Assembly: GCA_025464925.1 (NCBI GenBank)
Contig: JAODMS010000131.1
Location: forward strand, 1 to 18,417
DNA from: Arthrobacter sp.
GTDB taxonomy: Bacteria; Actinomycetota; Actinomycetes; Actinomycetales; Micrococcaceae
Reading direction: 5' to 3'
Length of the DNA stretch: 18,417 bases
Shown piece after piece: positions 7,001 through 14,549 of the stretch. Each line of letters opens with the position of its first letter. Positions within the stretch are counted from its first letter, which is position 1. Made by a program: the position numbers and the translations under genes. The notes beneath the pieces are model-generated. The model saw only the letters and a program-made list of their open reading frames with translations. It did not search any database and was not told the origin of the DNA.

Positions 7001-7321
7001 TTAGGCGACGGTGAGTTCGCCCATCCGGCCCCAGCCGGTAGCGCCGATCTTCTCGCTGATGATCTGCGGAGTTTCCACCAGTGCCTGCGGCATGTCCTGC
7101 ATGGCCTTGGTGAAGTGCTCGCTGTTGACGTGGTCGCCGGCGGCGTCGTCCTGGAACGCCTCGACCAGTACGAATTCATTCGGGTTGTCCACGCTGCGGG
7201 ACCAGTCGAACCACAGGTTGCCCGGTTCCTTGCGGGTCGCTTCGGTGAAGTCGCGGGTCAGGTCCAGCCAGCGGTCGGTCCAATCCGGCTTGACGTTGAA
7301 TTTGACGACGATGAAGATCAT
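7001..7321 (-). CDS. Antibiotic biosynthesis monooxygenase (ABM/YgiN-like) family protein
   Basis: A 106-residue single-domain protein of the dimeric ferredoxin-like ABM fold, close to the putative quinol monooxygenases. The family's pattern is visible: an N-terminal strand MIFIVVKFNVKP, a helix, then EPGNLWFDWSRS, NEFVLVEAFQD and the HVNSEHF helix. Despite the family name it is unlikely to make an antibiotic; members act on quinols or reactive carbonyls, or degrade haem, without a metal or flavin. The start at 7321 is preferred for its ribosome binding site (GGAAGG) and fold alignment; an upstream in-frame extension to 7402 looks non-coding. It diverges from the glycerol-dehydrogenase-like gene, with 163 bases between them. 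Confidence 0.85.
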   Translation of the reverse strand: MIFIVVKFNVKPDWTDRWLDLTRDFTEATRKEPGNLWFDWSRSVDNPNEFVLVEAFQDDAAGDHVNSEHFTKAMQDMPQALVETPQIISEKIGATGWGRMGELTVA

Positions 7322-7484
7322 CGGGTTTCTGCCTTCCAGCTGAAGTGTAAGTACCAGAGAAGTCTGCCCGGAATGAGCCGTTCCCCCAAGCGGGGTTATC
7401 ACAAGGTGAGAACGCAGGCAGCCGGATCGCCGCGGGACGTTCTACGCTGAGGCCACCTGCATCACACGATCAAAGGAGATCCCG

Positions 7485-8666
7485 ATGTCCGAAGCAACGC
7501 AGCCCGGCCCAGCAACGGTTCCCGTTTCGCCGATCCGCACCATGATCAGCCCCGGCCGCTATGTCCAGGGCAAGGGCGCCATCAGCCGGCTCGGCGAGTT
7601 CCTGGCGCCTCTGGGCAGCAAGCCGTTACTCGTGGCTGATGACATGGTCTGGGGCTTCGTGGCACACGAGGTCGAGGTGTCACTGAAGACTGCTGGGCTT
7701 GCCACCAACCGGGTGCTGTTCAACGGCGTGCCCAGCGCCAAGGAAGTGGAGCGGCTCAGCGGACTCATCGCCGAGCACGGCACGGACGTCATCGTGGCCC
7801 TTGGCGGCGGGTCCACGATCGACGCCGTCAAGGCTGCCGGCTTCGCCTCCGGCATCCGCTGGGTCACCGTCCCCACGGTCGCGTCCACCGACGCCCCCAC
7901 CTCCGCGCTCGCGGTGATCTACACCGAGGACGGCGTGTTCGAGGAGTACCGCTTCTTTCCCAAGAACCCGGACCTGGTCCTGGTGGACACGCAGCTGGTG
8001 GCCAACGCCCCGGCGGCATTCCTGGCCGCCGGCGTCGGCGACGCCCTGGCCACGTGGCTGGAAGCCCGCGCCACGCACCAGGCCTTTGCCAGCACCATGG
8101 CCGGCGGGCTGCCGACCCTTACCGGTACCGCCCTGGCGAAACTGTCCTGGGACGTGCTGTGGGAAAACGCCCTGCCCGCGCTCGACGCCGTCCGCGACAA
8201 CCTGGTGACGCCCGCCGTCGAACGCGTGGTGGAGGCCAATACCCTGCTCTCCGGCCTCGGCTTCGAGTCCGGCGGCCTGGCCGCCGCGCACGCCATCCAC
8301 AACGGGCTGACCGCGGCAGGGCAGACCCACGGGCTGGCGCACGGCGAGAAGGTCAACATCGGCTCGCTCACCCAGCTGGTGCTCGAAGGCGCACCGAGCG
8401 CTGAGATCCGCGACTTCGTCGAGTTCACCACCCGGGTGGGGCTGCCCAATACGCTCACCGAGGTGGGGCTGAAGGTGGACGACGACGATGACCTCCGCCG
8501 GGTCGCCGTGGCCGCCACGGTGGAGGGCGAGACCATCCACAACATGCCGTTCGAGGTGTCCGTGGGTGATCTCACGAGTGCGCTGAAATCCACCGAACGG
8601 CTCTCCCGCGGCATCCGCGAGCGCGCGGGGCTACCGGAACCCAAGCCCTACCGGGCCAAGCACTAG
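7485..8666 (+). CDS. gldA: Iron-containing alcohol dehydrogenase, glycerol dehydrogenase-like
   Basis: A 393-residue group III metal-dependent dehydrogenase, most like glycerol dehydrogenase (glycerol + NAD+ to dihydroxyacetone). Visible: the GGGST nucleotide-binding motif at 107-111, the VPTVASTDAPTS segment at 129-140, and metal ligands Asp186 (GVGD), His269 (AAAHAIHNG) and His286 (THGLAHGEKV), with the Asp-to-His spacing expected for GldA. The first start has an AAAGGAG ribosome binding site 6 bases upstream; the family core begins near residue 20, so there is a short extra N-terminal extension. Nearby dihydroxyacetone kinase genes support glycerol or a related polyol as substrate. It ends against the convergent sensor gene, with a hairpin between them. 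Related enzymes acting on other polyols cannot be excluded. Confidence 0.87.
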   Translation: MSEATQPGPATVPVSPIRTMISPGRYVQGKGAISRLGEFLAPLGSKPLLVADDMVWGFVAHEVEVSLKTAGLATNRVLFNGVPSAKEVERLSGLIAEHGTDVIVALGGGSTIDAVKAAGFASGIRWVTVPTVASTDAPTSALAVIYTEDGVFEEYRFFPKNPDLVLVDTQLVANAPAAFLAAGVGDALATWLEARATHQAFASTMAGGLPTLTGTALAKLSWDVLWENALPALDAVRDNLVTPAVERVVEANTLLSGLGFESGGLAAAHAIHNGLTAAGQTHGLAHGEKVNIGSLTQLVLEGAPSAEIRDFVEFTTRVGLPNTLTEVGLKVDDDDDLRRVAVAATVEGETIHNMPFEVSVGDLTSALKSTERLSRGIRERAGLPEPKPYRAKH

Positions 8667-8715
8667 AACCCCTTCAAAGGAGTCCGGCACAGGTCAAGAC
8701 CCGCGTGGTGGTGCC

Positions 8716-8747
8716 GACCTCCCCGGCGGAGGCGGGCCGGGCAGGTC
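8716..8747. terminator. Bidirectional terminator between gldA-like and sensor-regulator genes
   Basis: Arms 8716-8720/8743-8747 and 8722-8727/8736-8741 form an 11-bp stem with one C/C mismatch and an 8-nt loop, between two convergent genes. Confidence 0.65.
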
Positions 8748-8753
8748 GCTCCG

Positions 8754-10634
8754 CTACCCCCAGGGATGCGCCGGGGCGGCTTCTCCCCCGGCCATGCCCG
8801 CGAGCATCGTCCGGTTCCGCGCCCCGGTCTTGCGCAGGATCGAGCCGACGTGCTTTTCCACGGTCTTGACCGAGATGCCCAGTTCGCGGGCAATCTGCTT
8901 GTCCGCCATGCCGCGGACCACCATGTCGTGGACCTCTTTTTCGCGGGTGGTAAAGGCGTCTGCCCCTGACTCGGACTCCGTGGACGAGGAGCCCAGGAGG
9001 CGGTCGAAGATGTCGCCCTCCACGAGCGCCTGGCCCTGGCCCGCAGCAACGAGGACGCGGGCAATCGTGTCCCCGCTGGCCCGCCGGTTGATGAAGCCTC
9101 GCACCCCGGCCTGCCGCGCCGAACGCACCTGCTCCACGGTGGGGTTGTCCGTCAGCACCACAATCGCTACGCCGGGGTCCAGCTCGCGGGTCCTGGCCAG
9201 TATGCCGGTGGTGTCCTGATGGACCATGTCCAGGTCCACCAGGATCACGTCCGGGCGCAGCAGCTCGAACGCGTCGCACAGCTGCTCCGCGGACCTGACC
9301 TCGGCGGTCACATGGATGGCGGGTTCGGCGATGCTGAGCAGCCGGACCAGGCCGGCGCTGATAACCGGGTGGTCGTTGGCGATGAGGATCTTCCACTGCG
9401 GCTGCCCGGACGCCTCCGGCTCTGGTGCCCGGTCCGGCAGGGTCGCGCGGACCTTGGTGCCCCAGCCCGGAGTGGTGTCAATGTGCAGTTCCCCGCCGAG
9501 GTGGATGGCCCGGGAGCTCATGCCGTGCAGTCCCAGGCGGCCGGAGGGCAGGGTCGCGTGGTCACCGTGTGCGGCCGCGAGGTCGAAGCCGTGCCCGTTG
9601 TCCTCGACGACGACGGCGAGCGTCCCGGCGTCGTAAATCAACCCGGCGCGCACCGTCGTCGCCCGCGCGTGCGTCACCACGTTGTTCAGCGCTTCCTGGA
9701 CGATTTTGAATGCCTGGTGCGCGATCTCCGGTGCCAGCGGGCGTGCATCCCCGATAACTGTCAGCTGGGTCACGGCGCCGGACATCGATTCGACCCAGGC
9801 CAGTTCGCCGGCGATCGCCTCGTCCAGGGTCCGGCCGGCGAGCGCCGCCGGCCCCATGCCCAGGACGGTACGGCGCGTCTCGGTGAGGGCGTCGTGGGCA
9901 ATGGTCCGGGCCTTGCCCAGATGTGGCGTCACCGTGTGCTCGCCGCCGTCGAGCCGGCTGGCTTTTTCCGCTTCGTCGAGGCTGAGCAGCAGGGTGGCCA
10001 GGGAGCGGCCCACGGTTTCATGGATGTCCCGGACGGCGCGTTCGCGTTCGGCTGCGACGGCCGCCTCGCGTTCCCGAATGGACGCGGTGGCATGCAGTTC
10101 TGAGTTGGCCAGGGCGATGGCGGCGTGGCTGGCAAAGAGTTCGGCCAGCCTGGCTTCCTCGGGGGTGAACACACGGCCCGGCTCCGGGCTGAAGACGATG
10201 AAGGCCCCGATGATCTGCTCGCCCCATCGGATGGGAACCCCGATCACCGCGCAGTTCAAGCGCGGATCCGTTGGCGGGATGTGTCCGCGCTCGATGCTGC
10301 TGTAAGCGTCCAGGATCACGGTGGAGCGGTTGCGCACGATCTGCCCGGTGAAGCCTTCCTTCAATGAGAACGTCTGGCCTTCCTGGCAGCCGACGCCGAT
10401 GTCCACTTTCTTCGTGTAGGTACCGCTGGCTTCGTTGACCAGGGCGATTGATCCGGACTCACAGCCCAGCAGGGAGGTCGCGTGGCCCAGGATCCGGCCC
10501 AGCAGCGGCTGCAGCTCGAACCGTCCGGCGAGGTCACGGGCCAGCGCGGCGACGGAATCAAGCTTATGCTGGGCACCCTCGACGTCGCGCAGGCTACGGA
10601 CCAGCATGTCGAATCCAGGCTCTGCTTCTGACAT
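8754..10634 (-). CDS. One-piece two-component protein: GAF - histidine kinase - receiver - LuxR HTH
   Basis: A 626-residue protein carrying a whole signalling chain. Domains in order: GAF sensor (about 35-182); HisKA_3 dimerisation/phosphoacceptor helix with His205 in ERERAVRDIHETVGRSL; HATPase (about 300-400) with EALNNVVTHA (N317/N318), EDNGHGF (344-350) and GRLGLHGM; a linker; a receiver domain (about 415-535) with phospho-acceptor Asp467 and Thr495; and a LuxR/NarL HTH (about 558-612, QIARELGISVKTVEKHVGSILRKTGA split over the two helices). Kinase and regulator are normally separate proteins in the NreBC/DevSR class, so the fusion is unusual. The receiver is partly degenerate: the acidic pair is Asn420-Asp421 and the usual Lys is Arg517. 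There is no membrane segment, so it should be cytosolic. AAGGAGG precedes the start. It diverges from PFK. Its signal and targets are unknown. Confidence 0.9.
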   Translation of the reverse strand: MSEAEPGFDMLVRSLRDVEGAQHKLDSVAALARDLAGRFELQPLLGRILGHATSLLGCESGSIALVNEASGTYTKKVDIGVGCQEGQTFSLKEGFTGQIVRNRSTVILDAYSSIERGHIPPTDPRLNCAVIGVPIRWGEQIIGAFIVFSPEPGRVFTPEEARLAELFASHAAIALANSELHATASIREREAAVAAERERAVRDIHETVGRSLATLLLSLDEAEKASRLDGGEHTVTPHLGKARTIAHDALTETRRTVLGMGPAALAGRTLDEAIAGELAWVESMSGAVTQLTVIGDARPLAPEIAHQAFKIVQEALNNVVTHARATTVRAGLIYDAGTLAVVVEDNGHGFDLAAAHGDHATLPSGRLGLHGMSSRAIHLGGELHIDTTPGWGTKVRATLPDRAPEPEASGQPQWKILIANDHPVISAGLVRLLSIAEPAIHVTAEVRSAEQLCDAFELLRPDVILVDLDMVHQDTTGILARTRELDPGVAIVVLTDNPTVEQVRSARQAGVRGFINRRASGDTIARVLVAAGQGQALVEGDIFDRLLGSSSTESESGADAFTTREKEVHDMVVRGMADKQIARELGISVKTVEKHVGSILRKTGARNRTMLAGMAGGEAAPAHPWG

Positions 10635-10844
10635 TCTTCGTCCTCCTTGACGAAACGCAGGCCCCAGGGCGTGCCGGTCTGGTGGGAATCTACCACCATG
10701 ACCGGAGGTTCGGACACCGTCTGCGGGTTATCCCGCTCTGCGGGGGTGGGGAAATCCTCATATCGCGGACGCCGGCTCGCTGGTTGGGTGGAAGTCAGGG
10801 ACGACCACGGCAGCACTAGTTCACACAGTGGAGGGGACAAACTT
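10635..10844. promoter_or_regulatory. Divergent control region between the sensor-regulator and PFK
   Basis: This 210-base region must hold the promoters of both genes. Two short inverted repeats are visible: 10680-10685 with 10693-10698 (loop of 7) and 10723-10727 with 10732-10736 (GCGGG/CCCGC, loop TTAT). They are candidate operators, possibly for the adjacent LuxR-type output domain. No confident -35/-10 pair was found. Confidence 0.4.
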
Positions 10845-11873
10845 ATGGCCCGCATCGGGATCCTGACCAGCGGCGGCGACTGCCCCGGGCTCAACGCCGT
10901 CATCCGCTCCTGTGTGCTGCGCGGGATCCGCGTCCACGGAGACGAGTTTGTCGGATTCACGGACGGCTGGCGCGGGCTCGTAGAGGGCAGCACCATCAAT
11001 CTGGACTGGATGAGCGTGCGCGGCATCGCGAACCTCGGCGGGACCATTCTCGGTACCTCCCGGTTCAGCCCACTCGGGGAGGGCGGCGGCGTCGAGCGGG
11101 TCCAGGCGAACCTGCGGGCGGAGGGCGTGGACGCGCTGATCGTGATCGGCGGCGAGGGCACCATGGCCGCAGCGAAGATCCTCAGCGACGCCGGTATCCC
11201 CATCGTCGGGGTGCCCAAGACCGTGGACAACGATCTGTCCGCGACCGACTTCTCCTTCGGCTTCCACACCGCCGTTGAAATCGCCACGGAAGCGATCGAC
11301 CGGCTCAAGACCACCGGGCAGTCACACCACCGCTGCATGATTGCCGAGGTGATGGGCAGGCACGCGGGGTGGATCGCGCTCTACGCCGGCATGGCCACCA
11401 GCGCGCATGCCATCCTCATCCCGGAGCAGACAGCCAGCCTGGAGGAGATCTGCGAGTGGGTGGAAGGCCCGTTCCGGCGCGGCCGCACCCCGCTCGTAGT
11501 CGTGGCCGAGGGTTTCATTTCCGCCGACATGACCGCGCCGCATGCCAACCGCGGCCTGGACGGCTTCAACCGGCCCCGGCTCGGCGGGATCGGCGAGCGC
11601 CTTGCCCCCGTGATCGAGGACCGCACGGGCATCGAGACCCGTTCCACGACGCTGGGGCACATCCAGCGCGGGGGTGCCCCGAGCGCCACGGACCGGGTGC
11701 TGGCCACCCGGCTGGGCCTCGCCGCCGTCGATGCGGTCCATGACCGGGCCTGGGGAAAGATGGTCGCCACCCGCGGGGAAGAGATCGTCCGGGTGAGCCT
11801 CGAGGAAGCCGTGGGCAAGCTCAAGACCGTCCCGCAGCGCCGCTACGACGAGGCGACGTACCTGTTCGGTTAG
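10845..11873 (+). CDS. pfkA: 6-phosphofructokinase, group III (ATP- or PPi-dependent)
   Basis: A 342-residue phosphofructokinase converting fructose 6-phosphate to fructose 1,6-bisphosphate in glycolysis. Motifs: GILTSGGDCPGLNAVI at 5-20, GGTILGTSR at 65-73, GGEG at 102-105, PKTVDND at 124-130 with catalytic Asp128, and EVMGRHAGW at 168-176. The Gly in GGEG corresponds to the residue that marks ATP use (Asp in PPi enzymes), while Lys125 in PKTVDND is typical of PPi-type and mixed group III enzymes; the combination is known from actinobacterial ATP enzymes. The Glu replacing the usual Asp in GGDG is a small oddity. The start is chosen for GGAGGGG upstream and for the family N-terminus; the frame is open further upstream to 10647. 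It converges on dhaK, with a strong terminator between them. Confidence 0.93.
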   Translation: MARIGILTSGGDCPGLNAVIRSCVLRGIRVHGDEFVGFTDGWRGLVEGSTINLDWMSVRGIANLGGTILGTSRFSPLGEGGGVERVQANLRAEGVDALIVIGGEGTMAAAKILSDAGIPIVGVPKTVDNDLSATDFSFGFHTAVEIATEAIDRLKTTGQSHHRCMIAEVMGRHAGWIALYAGMATSAHAILIPEQTASLEEICEWVEGPFRRGRTPLVVVAEGFISADMTAPHANRGLDGFNRPRLGGIGERLAPVIEDRTGIETRSTTLGHIQRGGAPSATDRVLATRLGLAAVDAVHDRAWGKMVATRGEEIVRVSLEEAVGKLKTVPQRRYDEATYLFG

Positions 11874-11944
11874 GCATCCAAGTGCGAGGGCGGACCGGCC
11901 TGCTGGGCCTCTGGCCCAGCCCGGGGCGGGCCCGGTTCAGGCCA

Positions 11945-11978
11945 GTGAAGCCGGCCACTGAAAGGTGGCCGGCTTCAC
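11945..11978. terminator. Strong bidirectional terminator between pfkA and dhaK
   Basis: A perfect 14-bp stem (11945-11958 with 11965-11978) and a 6-nt loop (TGAAAG) lie between the convergent stop codons. Confidence 0.88.
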
Positions 11979-12018
11979 CGTCGTACGTGGCTCCCCGGGG
12001 GATCCCCCGGAACAGTGT

Positions 12019-13014
12019 CTAGAAAGTTCGGATCGGAATCTCGGCCGGGTCCATGAGCAGCGATTCGATCTCATCGTCGAGCTTGACCAGGGTGATGGAC
12101 GCTCCGGCCATGTCCAGGGAGGTGCAGTATTCACCGACGTAGCTGCGACCGACGCTGATGCCCTGCTCGGCGAGGCGCTTGTGGGCCTGGCCGTACAGGA
12201 GGTAGAGCTCGCTGATGGGGGTGCCGCCAAGGCCGTTGATCATGAGGGCCACGCGGTCGCCGTCGCCGAATGGCAGGTCCTTCACGATCGGGGTGAGCAT
12301 CTCCTCGACGATCTCGTTCGCGCTCATCATCTGGGCCCGGCGGCGGCCCGGCTCGCCGTGGATGCCGACGCCGATCTCGATCTCGTCCGGGCCGAGTTCG
12401 AACAGCGGGCTGCCCTTGGCCGGCGGGGTGCAGGCGGTGAGTGCGACGCCCATGCTGCGCGTGACGGAGTTGACCTTCTCGCCGATCCGGATGACCTCGT
12501 CCAGGTCCGCGCCGCGCTCGGCGGCGGCCGCGACGGCCTTGATGACGAAGAAGTTCCCGGCCACGCCGCGTCGGCCGATGGTGTAGGTGGAGTCCTCCAC
12601 GGAGACGTCGTCATTGATGAAGAGGGTCTTGACCTGGATGCCCTCGGCGGAGGACATTTCCTGGGCCATGTCGAAGACCATCTTGTCGCCGGTGTAATTG
12701 TTCACCAGCAGCAACACGCCCTTGGGCGAGGCCATCATCTTGGTGGTCTCGTAGACGTAGTCGAAGGGCGGGGCGGCGAAGACGTCGCCCGGGCAGGCGG
12801 CATCGAGCATGCCTTTGCCGACGATCATGACGTGCGCGGGTTCGTGGCCGGAGCCGGAGCCCTGGACGATCGAGACCTTGTTCTGGTCCGGGGCGTCGGC
12901 GCGCATGATCAGGTTGTATTCGGGGACGTATTTCAGGGTGTCGGGGTTGGCGAGGGCCAGGCCTTCGAGCATGTCGGGGACGAACTGCTTGGGGTCGTTG
13001 ACGAACTTTTTCAT
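12019..13014 (-). CDS. dhaK: Dihydroxyacetone kinase subunit DhaK
   Basis: A 331-residue protein that binds dihydroxyacetone (or a related short ketose) covalently through a histidine and presents it for phosphorylation. The catalytic residues match the E. coli DhaK numbering closely: His57 in GSGSGHEP, Asp110 in NNYTGD, and the substrate-binding His219 in GVGIHGEPG. Length is typical (about 330-355). The loop after GKGMLDAACPGDVFA differs from common DhaK (PPFDYVYETTK instead of the usual PTPDQI-type sequence), which may mean a different ketose, such as erythrulose. GGAGA precedes the start. It is the last gene of the aldolase-HAD-dhaL-dhaK operon, 54 bases after dhaL; this order is reversed relative to the common dhaK-dhaL order. 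No dhaM is nearby. Confidence 0.93.
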   Translation of the reverse strand: MKKFVNDPKQFVPDMLEGLALANPDTLKYVPEYNLIMRADAPDQNKVSIVQGSGSGHEPAHVMIVGKGMLDAACPGDVFAAPPFDYVYETTKMMASPKGVLLLVNNYTGDKMVFDMAQEMSSAEGIQVKTLFINDDVSVEDSTYTIGRRGVAGNFFVIKAVAAAAERGADLDEVIRIGEKVNSVTRSMGVALTACTPPAKGSPLFELGPDEIEIGVGIHGEPGRRRAQMMSANEIVEEMLTPIVKDLPFGDGDRVALMINGLGGTPISELYLLYGQAHKRLAEQGISVGRSYVGEYCTSLDMAGASITLVKLDDEIESLLMDPAEIPIRTF

Positions 13015-13068
13015 GAGGTCTCCACGTCGTTGTGATGGTCAGGTTGATCAACTAAAGACGGACGGGCG

Positions 13069-13707
13069 CTAGCGCTGGTCCCAGCCCGCGGTGATGCGTT
13101 CGGTGATGACGGCGATCGCGACGGCGCCGGCGTCCGGGGAGCCGATGCTGCGTTCCCCGCTGTAGCTGGCCCGGCCGCGCCGGGCCTGCAGCTCGCTGGT
13201 GGCGTCCGCACATTCGCGGACGGTCTTGGCGAACGCCGCGCGGCATTCGGCCGGTCCGGCGCCGGCGGCGAGCTGGCGTTCCAGTTCGTCGGTGGCCGGA
13301 ACCAGCGCATCCAGCAGGGTCTTGTCCCCCAGACTCGCGTTGCCGCGGGCCATGATGCCCTCCGCGGCGGAGCGCAGCATCGCGACGGCGGCGGCGCCGT
13401 CGATCGCGTCCACCGTCTTGGCGGCGGCGGACGCGCGCAGGAAGGCGGTCCCCCAGAGCGGGCCGGAGGTCCCGCCGATCCGGGAGGAGATGGCCAGGGC
13501 GATCTGCTGCAGGAAGGTGGCGACGTCGTCGCGCTTGAAGCTGTCCCAGTCCTGCAGGACCTTTTCGAAGCCGCGGGCCAGCGAGTAGCCGAGGTCACCG
13601 TCGCCCACGACGGCGTCCAGGTCGCCGAACTCCTTCTCCTTGTCGACGGCGGTCTGCGCGAGGGTGTGGACGACGTACTCGACGTCGGCGAGGTCGGTGG
13701 CGGTCAT
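13069..13707 (-). CDS. dhaL: Dihydroxyacetone kinase subunit DhaL
   Basis: A 212-residue nucleotide-binding subunit that transfers phosphate to the ketose held by DhaK. The Mg-nucleotide aspartates Asp31, Asp36 and Asp38 (LDAVVGDGDLG) line up with E. coli Asp30/35/37, and the SLGDKTLLDALVPA signature for nucleotide binding is present. In E. coli, DhaL keeps a bound ADP that is rephosphorylated by the PTS protein DhaM; as there is no DhaM gene in this window, ATP exchange or a distant donor is implied. The start overlaps the stop of the HAD gene by 4 nt (ATGA), indicating translational coupling. Sequence near the active site (DLGYSLARGF) differs slightly from the usual GDGDHG or GDGDTG. Confidence 0.92.
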   Translation of the reverse strand: MTATDLADVEYVVHTLAQTAVDKEKEFGDLDAVVGDGDLGYSLARGFEKVLQDWDSFKRDDVATFLQQIALAISSRIGGTSGPLWGTAFLRASAAAKTVDAIDGAAAVAMLRSAAEGIMARGNASLGDKTLLDALVPATDELERQLAAGAGPAECRAAFAKTVRECADATSELQARRGRASYSGERSIGSPDAGAVAIAVITERITAGWDQR

Positions 13708-14549
13708 GGGGTCTCCGTCGGGGTCGAAGGGGCGGTTGAGGTGTCGGTGCCGGGCCGGGGTTGGGCCAGGATCGCCTGCAGCGTCGCCAGCGTGACGGCG
13801 CCGGGGACGTCGACGCCGGCCGGATTGGCGAGCACTTCGGCGGCCTCGCCGGGGTCTGCAGCATCACCGGCATCGGCGGGGTCGCCGAGCGAGCTGACCA
13901 CGAGTGAGGCGCCGGTGAAGTCTTCCTCCCGGGTGAAGCCGCTGACGGTAACCAGGGTGCGCAGTCCGGCGCCGAGGGCGGCGCGGAGGCCGTTGGCGCT
14001 GTCCTCGACCACGACGGCGTCGTCACGGTCCAGGTTCAGTTCCGTGAGCGCGAGCAGGTAGATGTCCGGGGCGGGCTTCTTCTGCGGGACGATGTCTCCG
14101 GCGAACACGGCGAAGTGCTTCGCGAGCTCGTCGCCGACGGCGTGCGTGAGGACGGCGCGGACAGCGGGTTCCGCGGAGGTGGAGGCCACCGCGAGGGTCC
14201 ACCCGGCGTCGTGCGCTTCCTGCGCGATCCGGGCGATGCCGGGCCGGGCGGGCAGAACGCCGGATGCGACCAGCTCCTTGTAGACGGCGGTCTTGCGCTG
14301 GTGCCAGGCCAGGATGGCCTGGTCCACGGCGGCGTCGTCCTTGAGGCCGAGGGAGGCGGCGACGTCGGGGGTGAGGATGCTGCGCATCCGTTCCTTGCCG
14401 CCGCCGATCTTGACCTTTTCCGCGTACTCCTCCACGCTCCACTGCACGGGGACGTTGAAATCGGCGAAGGTCCGGTTGAAGGCCGGCAGGTGGCCGTGCT
14501 GTTCGGTGTCGGCGAGGACGCCGTCGCAGTCGAAGATAAGCGCCGGCAT
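13704..14549 (-). CDS. HAD-superfamily phosphatase/mutase, CbbY/beta-phosphoglucomutase-like
   Basis: A 281-residue HAD hydrolase with the nucleophile motif DCDGVLADTE (Asp7 and Asp9), a cap domain of the beta-phosphoglucomutase/CbbY type (HGHLPAFNRTFADF, Lys/Gly-rich KIGGGKERM), motif II around VASTSAEP, motif III Lys in VPQKKPAPDIY and motif IV in VVEDSANG. It should remove or shift a phosphate on a small sugar phosphate; CbbY proteins act on xylulose 1,5-bisphosphate. The C-terminal 60 residues are Ala/Asp/Pro/Thr-rich and extend beyond the usual fold. The start at 14549 shares one base with the stop of the aldolase gene, so they are coupled. It may clear a side product of the kinase/aldolase steps; that is inference. 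Confidence 0.88.
   Translation of the reverse strand: MPALIFDCDGVLADTEQHGHLPAFNRTFADFNVPVQWSVEEYAEKVKIGGGKERMRSILTPDVAASLGLKDDAAVDQAILAWHQRKTAVYKELVASGVLPARPGIARIAQEAHDAGWTLAVASTSAEPAVRAVLTHAVGDELAKHFAVFAGDIVPQKKPAPDIYLLALTELNLDRDDAVVVEDSANGLRAALGAGLRTLVTVSGFTREEDFTGASLVVSSLGDPADAGDAADPGEAAEVLANPAGVDVPGAVTLATLQAILAQPRPGTDTSTAPSTPTETP

Noticed and set aside
9219..10103. + strand frame of 294 codons opposite the sensor-regulator
   Set aside because: No recognisable domain; the - strand frame has five clear signalling domains.
10832..10842. AGGGGACAAAC at the PFK ribosome binding site, matching part of the 39-bp repeat core
   Set aside because: Only 11 bases match, they include a Shine-Dalgarno sequence that is expected there, and neither the outer arms nor the flanks of the repeat are present.
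11965..13035. Long + strand frame of 356 codons opposite dhaK
   Set aside because: It is rich in Asp/Val/Gly/His repeats typical of antisense shadow; DhaK has conserved catalytic residues on the other strand.
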